Positions 60,380-64,000 of a DNA stretch of 64,000 nt are shown one piece after another. The position numbers and the translations under genes were made by a program. Every line of letters begins with the position of its first letter. The first letter of the stretch is position 1. The notes under the pieces are model-generated. The model did no database searches, was not told the origin of the DNA, and saw nothing but the letters and a program-made list of their open reading frames with translations. The DNA is from Bacillus sp. Cs-700 (lineage in GTDB: Bacteria; Bacillota; Bacilli; Bacillales; Guptibacillaceae): NCBI RefSeq assembly GCF_011082085.1, contig NZ_CP041063.1, positions 186,001 to 250,000 of the forward strand. Direction: 5' to 3'.

Positions 60380-61276
60380 TTGAGAACATTTAGAAGCCGG
60401 TTAATTCAGTTGCATCAGTGCCGGGGGTGTACCTGGAAACTGATCCAATCCTTTCTCATATTTGACCCAACGCTTCAAAGCATATATGATATGTCTGCTA
60501 CTCAGTTAAGGCAATTTGGTTTATCAAACGAACAAGCCGGATATTTATATGAAGATCTTCATTTTATTAAACCCTGGAGATTGGCTCATTTTAAAGCGGG
60601 CGAAATTCGCGTAATAACAAGATTTGATAAGGCATACCCTGAACAACTTACGCATATTTATGATGCACCGTGGGTGATTTATTGCATTGGGAATACCACG
60701 CTTCTAAATAAACGTCGCTTGTTGAGCGTAGTTGGTTCACGAAAGCATTCACCAGATGCACGTGAAATGATGAACCTTATCTTAACACCGATCGTATCGA
60801 GTGGTTGGACGATTGTTAGTGGGCTAGCCCTCGGTATTGATACGCTTGCTCATCAGCTTGCTCTCGATCATGGTGCAGGGACGATCGCTGTACTTGGTGG
60901 TGGATTTAAATGGATTTATCCGAAAGAAAACCAGCTGCTAGCTTCTTCCATTGCGAGAGACGGTCTCCTTTTATCGGAATATCCACCCAATTGTCGACCT
61001 GAAAAACATCACTTTCCGGAACGGAATCGCATTATTAGTGGATTATCCGCTGGAACGTTTATCGTTGAAGCGCAAAAACGCAGTGGTTCGCTCATTACAG
61101 CTGATCAGGCAATGGAACAGGGACGCGAAGTATTTTGCTTACCTGGAAAAATAACAGATCCGTCTGCTGAAGGGACAAATCGCCTCATTCAGCAGGGCGC
61201 TAAACTTGTTTTAGAAGCGAATGATATCCTCAATGAACTACCGAATTTTCATGAAAAGAATACTAGCACTATTTGA
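60380..61276 (+). CDS. dprA: DNA processing protein DprA (Smf)
   Basis: Loads RecA on incoming single strands during natural transformation. The 298-residue protein has VVGSRKHSPDA, the Rossmann core VSGLALGIDTLAH, VLGGGFKWIYPKEN, and FPERNRIISGLSAG. I start at TTG 60380, ten bases after AGGAG, which gives the family length; a longer frame starts inside the sucD terminator. No competence-type promoter was recognised. It lies directly before topA, as in many bacteria. Confidence 0.92.
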   Translation: MRTFRSRLIQLHQCRGCTWKLIQSFLIFDPTLQSIYDMSATQLRQFGLSNEQAGYLYEDLHFIKPWRLAHFKAGEIRVITRFDKAYPEQLTHIYDAPWVIYCIGNTTLLNKRRLLSVVGSRKHSPDAREMMNLILTPIVSSGWTIVSGLALGIDTLAHQLALDHGAGTIAVLGGGFKWIYPKENQLLASSIARDGLLLSEYPPNCRPEKHHFPERNRIISGLSAGTFIVEAQKRSGSLITADQAMEQGREVFCLPGKITDPSAEGTNRLIQQGAKLVLEANDILNELPNFHEKNTSTI

Positions 61277-61302
61277 CAAACAAGTTTTGACTATTGAATA
61301 AT
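61273..61302 (+). promoter_or_regulatory. Candidate sigma-A promoter of topA
   Basis: Perfect TTGACA (61273-61278), 18 bases, AATAAT (61297-61302). The -35 overlaps the dprA stop. Confidence 0.55.
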
Positions 61303-61347
61303 AAGGAAGATTTTAAAATTTACCTCAATGGGGGGAGGAAACGTATT

Positions 61348-63420
61348 GTGGCAGATTATCTAGTAATTGTTGAATCTCCCGCTAAAGCAAAAACAATTGA
61401 AAAATATTTAGGAAAGAAATATCAGGTTAAGGCCTCATTAGGTCACGTCATTGACCTTCCTAGAAGTCAGATGGGCGTTGATGTGGAAAACAACTATGCT
61501 CCTAAATATATAACAATACGCGGGAAAGGCCCTGTCCTAAAAGAAATTAAAGATGCAGCAAAAAAAGCGAAGAAAGTCTATCTCGCAGCTGACCCCGATC
61601 GCGAAGGGGAAGCGATTGCATGGCATCTTGCTCACAGTTTAAAAATCGATGAACAAACAGAGTGCAGGGTTGTCTTTAATGAAATTACAAAAGATGCGGT
61701 TAAGGATGCGTTTAAGCAACCGAGACCGATTAACATGGATCTTGTCGATGCTCAGCAAGCAAGACGTGTCTTAGACCGTTTAGTTGGGTATAACATTAGT
61801 CCATTATTATGGAAAAAAGTAAAAAAAGGTTTAAGTGCTGGACGAGTTCAATCCGTTGCAGTTCGCCTTATTATTGAAAGAGAAAAAGAAATTCAAAATT
61901 TTGAAGCAGAAGAATATTGGAAAATCAAAGCGTCGTTTGAAAAAGATGGCGAACAATTTGAGGCTGGTTTCTACGGAGTAGATGGAAAGAAAACGGATCT
62001 GCAATCACGTGAAGATGTCGACAATGTTCTAAAACGCATTGAAGGCGATCAGTTTAATATCCAGTCTGTTCAAAAGAAGGAACGTAAACGAAACCCGGCC
62101 CTACCGTTTACTACTTCTTCTCTTCAGCAGGAAGCGGCGAGAAAACTTAATTTCCGCGCGAAGAAAACGATGATGCTCGCTCAGCAACTTTATGAGGGAA
62201 TCGCAATCGGAAAGCAGGGAACGGTTGGTTTAATTACGTACATGCGAACTGACTCAACACGTATTTCTGAAACGGCGAAGGATGAAGCGAAAGAATACAT
62301 TCAGGGTAAATATGGTGACACATACTTATCAGCTAAAAAGCCTGCTAAGAAACAGTCAGGAAAATCACAAGATGCTCACGAAGCGGTTCGACCAACATCG
62401 GTTATGCGTGACCCATCTGAAATGAAGGCTTACTTAAAGCGTGATCAGCTTCGTTTATACAAGTTGATCTGGGAGCGTTTTGTAGCGAGCCAGATGGCAC
62501 CGGCTATCATGGATACGATGAGCGTTGACTTAGAAAACAATGGAACGACTTTCCGTGCAACTGGTTCTAAAGTGAAATTTAAAGGGTTTATGAAAGTGTA
62601 TGTTGAAGGAAACGACGACAATAAAAAGGAAGAAGATAAGATGCTTCCTGATCTTGAAGAAGGAATGAACGTATCCACTTCAGACATTGATCCGACACAG
62701 CACTTTACACAGCCACCGCCGAGATATTCAGAAGCGCGTCTTGTTAAAACAATGGAAGAACTCGGTATAGGAAGACCATCTACTTATGCACCAACCCTCG
62801 ATACGATTCAGCGTAGAGGATACGTGGCATTAGAAGATAAGAAATTTGTTCCAACTGAACTTGGCGAAATAGTGTTAGAGCTGATTTTGGAGTTCTTCCA
62901 GGATATTATCAACATTGAATTTACGGCTGGATTAGAAAATGATCTTGACAAAATCGAGGATGGCGAGGCAGAATGGATTTCTGTCATCAACGAATTTTAT
63001 CAAAACTTCGAACAGCGCCTGAAGGTAGCTGAGGAAGAAATGAAGGAAGTCGAAATTAAAGACGAACCTGCTGGAGAAGATTGTGAAAAGTGTGGTTCTC
63101 CAATGGTCATTAAGATGGGACGTTATGGAAAGTTTATGGCTTGCTCAAACTTCCCTGATTGTCGCAATACAAAACCGATATTAAAAGAAGTTGGCGTGAC
63201 TTGTCCAAAGTGTAAAGAAGGTAATGTCGTTGAACGTAAAAGTAAGAAAAATCGCCTTTTCTATGGTTGTGATCGTTTCCCTGAATGTGATTTCCTATCG
63301 TGGGATAAACCGATCAAACGTCCATGTCCTAAATGCGGTGACTTACTTGTTGAGAAGAAAACGAAGAAAAAGAAAGAAATTAAGTGTGTGAACTGTGATT
63401 TCGTTGAAGAAGAAAATTAG
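61348..63420 (+). CDS. topA: DNA topoisomerase I
   Basis: Relaxes negative supercoils. Starting at GTG 61348, eight bases after GGGGGAGGA, gives 690 residues. The TOPRIM domain has [17 protein letters not shown] and [14 protein letters not shown], and the active-site Tyr is Tyr298 in [31 protein letters not shown] follows. Three C4 zinc ribbons close the protein (CEKCG…C, CPKCK…C, CPKCG…C), all cysteines intact. Confidence 0.97.
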   Translation: MADYLVIVESPAKAKTIEKYLGKKYQVKASLGHVIDLPRSQMGVDVENNYAPKYITIRGKGPVLKEIKDAAKKAKKVYLAADPDREGEAIAWHLAHSLKIDEQTECRVVFNEITKDAVKDAFKQPRPINMDLVDAQQARRVLDRLVGYNISPLLWKKVKKGLSAGRVQSVAVRLIIEREKEIQNFEAEEYWKIKASFEKDGEQFEAGFYGVDGKKTDLQSREDVDNVLKRIEGDQFNIQSVQKKERKRNPALPFTTSSLQQEAARKLNFRAKKTMMLAQQLYEGIAIGKQGTVGLITYMRTDSTRISETAKDEAKEYIQGKYGDTYLSAKKPAKKQSGKSQDAHEAVRPTSVMRDPSEMKAYLKRDQLRLYKLIWERFVASQMAPAIMDTMSVDLENNGTTFRATGSKVKFKGFMKVYVEGNDDNKKEEDKMLPDLEEGMNVSTSDIDPTQHFTQPPPRYSEARLVKTMEELGIGRPSTYAPTLDTIQRRGYVALEDKKFVPTELGEIVLELILEFFQDIINIEFTAGLENDLDKIEDGEAEWISVINEFYQNFEQRLKVAEEEMKEVEIKDEPAGEDCEKCGSPMVIKMGRYGKFMACSNFPDCRNTKPILKEVGVTCPKCKEGNVVERKSKKNRLFYGCDRFPECDFLSWDKPIKRPCPKCGDLLVEKKTKKKKEIKCVNCDFVEEEN

Positions 63421-63435
63421 TAAGGGGTTATAGTA

Positions 63436-64000
63436 ATGAGTAAACACGTGACGGTGATTGGCGCCGGTCTTGCTGGCAGTGAAGCCGCGTGGCAGCTTGC
63501 AAAGCGAGGAGTGGATGTTCATCTTTATGAGATGCGTCCAAAGAAGCAAACGCCTGCTCACCATACTGATAAATTTGCGGAGCTTGTGTGCAGTAACTCG
63601 CTAAGAGCGAATACGTTAACAAACGCAGTTGGAGTATTAAAAGAAGAAATGCGAAAGATGGACTCTGTTATTATTAACTCGGCTGATGAATGTGCTGTCC
63701 CTGCGGGTGGTGCACTTGCAGTCGATCGCCATGAATTCGCCGCTAAAGTAACGGAGAATGTTAAAAACCATCCTAACGTAACGGTTTTTTCAGAAGAGTG
63801 CACAAAAATTCCTGATGGACCAACGATTATTGCGACAGGTCCTCTTACATCGAAAGATCTATCTGATCAATTGAAGGCGCTAAGTGGTGAAGAGTATTTA
63901 TACTTCTATGATGCTGCTGCTCCTATCATTGAAACAGAAAGCATCGATATGGACAAAGTGTACAAGAAGTCCCGTTATGATAAGGGAGAAGCAGCGTACT
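63436..64000 (+). CDS. trmFO: tRNA (uracil54-C5) methyltransferase TrmFO, 5' part
   Basis: The folate- and FAD-dependent enzyme that makes m5U54 in tRNA. The visible 188 codons begin [21 protein letters not shown], a dinucleotide-binding GxGxxG motif at 9-14, followed by [11 protein letters not shown] and [12 protein letters not shown]. The frame runs off the window end. ATG 63436 is behind TAAGGGGTTATAGTA. codV and clpQ are expected next. Confidence 0.95.
   Translation, partial: MSKHVTVIGAGLAGSEAAWQLAKRGVDVHLYEMRPKKQTPAHHTDKFAELVCSNSLRANTLTNAVGVLKEEMRKMDSVIINSADECAVPAGGALAVDRHEFAAKVTENVKNHPNVTVFSEECTKIPDGPTIIATGPLTSKDLSDQLKALSGEEYLYFYDAAAPIIETESIDMDKVYKKSRYDKGEAAY

Overview
The window is a chromosomal segment of a low- to mid-GC Gram-positive endospore former of the family Bacillaceae. 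The evidence is near-complete synteny with the Bacillus subtilis rluD–pyr–rqcH–yloB … smc–ftsY–ffh–rpsP–trmD–rplS–rbgA–rnhB–sucCD–dprA–topA–trmFO region, plus spoVM, remA, fapR, prkC/prpC and PyrR-type attenuators. Species cannot be fixed from the sequence. The gene content is mostly core housekeeping; I see no phage, IS element, CRISPR array, tRNA or rRNA.

Layout. (1) 1-13.1 kb: the 3' end of an rluD-family gene, then the de novo UMP operon pyrR-pyrP-pyrB-pyrC-pyrAA-pyrAB-pyrK-pyrD-pyrF-pyrE with a strong promoter and three PyrR-controlled attenuators, closed by an uncharacterised methyltransferase gene and a terminator. pyrK carries a one-base frameshift in a C run. (2) 13.1-15.6 kb: an AT-rich one-gene islet encoding a two-domain glycosyltransferase/CDP-glycerol glycerophosphotransferase, absent from this position in B. 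subtilis. (3) 15.6-20.2 kb: rqcH (minus strand) and a Ca2+-ATPase. (4) 20.2-34.5 kb: yloC-remA-gmk-rpoZ, then coaBC-priA-def-fmt-rsmB-prpC-prkC-rsgA-rpe, then thiT-thiN. rlmN, usually between rsmB and prpC, is missing. (5) 34.5-41 kb: the tiny sporulation gene spoVM, rpmB on the minus strand, yloU-yloV, sdaAB-sdaAA, recG. (6) 41-46 kb: the FapR fatty-acid regulon fapR-plsX-fabD-fabG-acpP with promoter and operator visible, then rnc and a DUF1128-type gene on the minus strand. (7) 46-55.3 kb: smc-ftsY, ylxM-ffh, rpsP-khpA-ylqD-rimM-trmD, rplS. (8) 55.3-64 kb: signal peptidase I, rbgA, rnhB, a small unknown gene, sucCD with a cre-like site, dprA, topA and the start of trmFO.

The genes combine UMP synthesis, CoA and fatty-acid/phospholipid synthesis, ribosome and SRP biogenesis, chromosome segregation and the PrkC/PrpC signalling pair. 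Within operons many genes overlap by 1-28 bases, suggesting translational coupling. Start codons were re-chosen from ribosome binding sites and remembered family N-termini wherever the longest open frame was implausible. Family assignments rest on motif recognition and remembered homologues; no database search was run.
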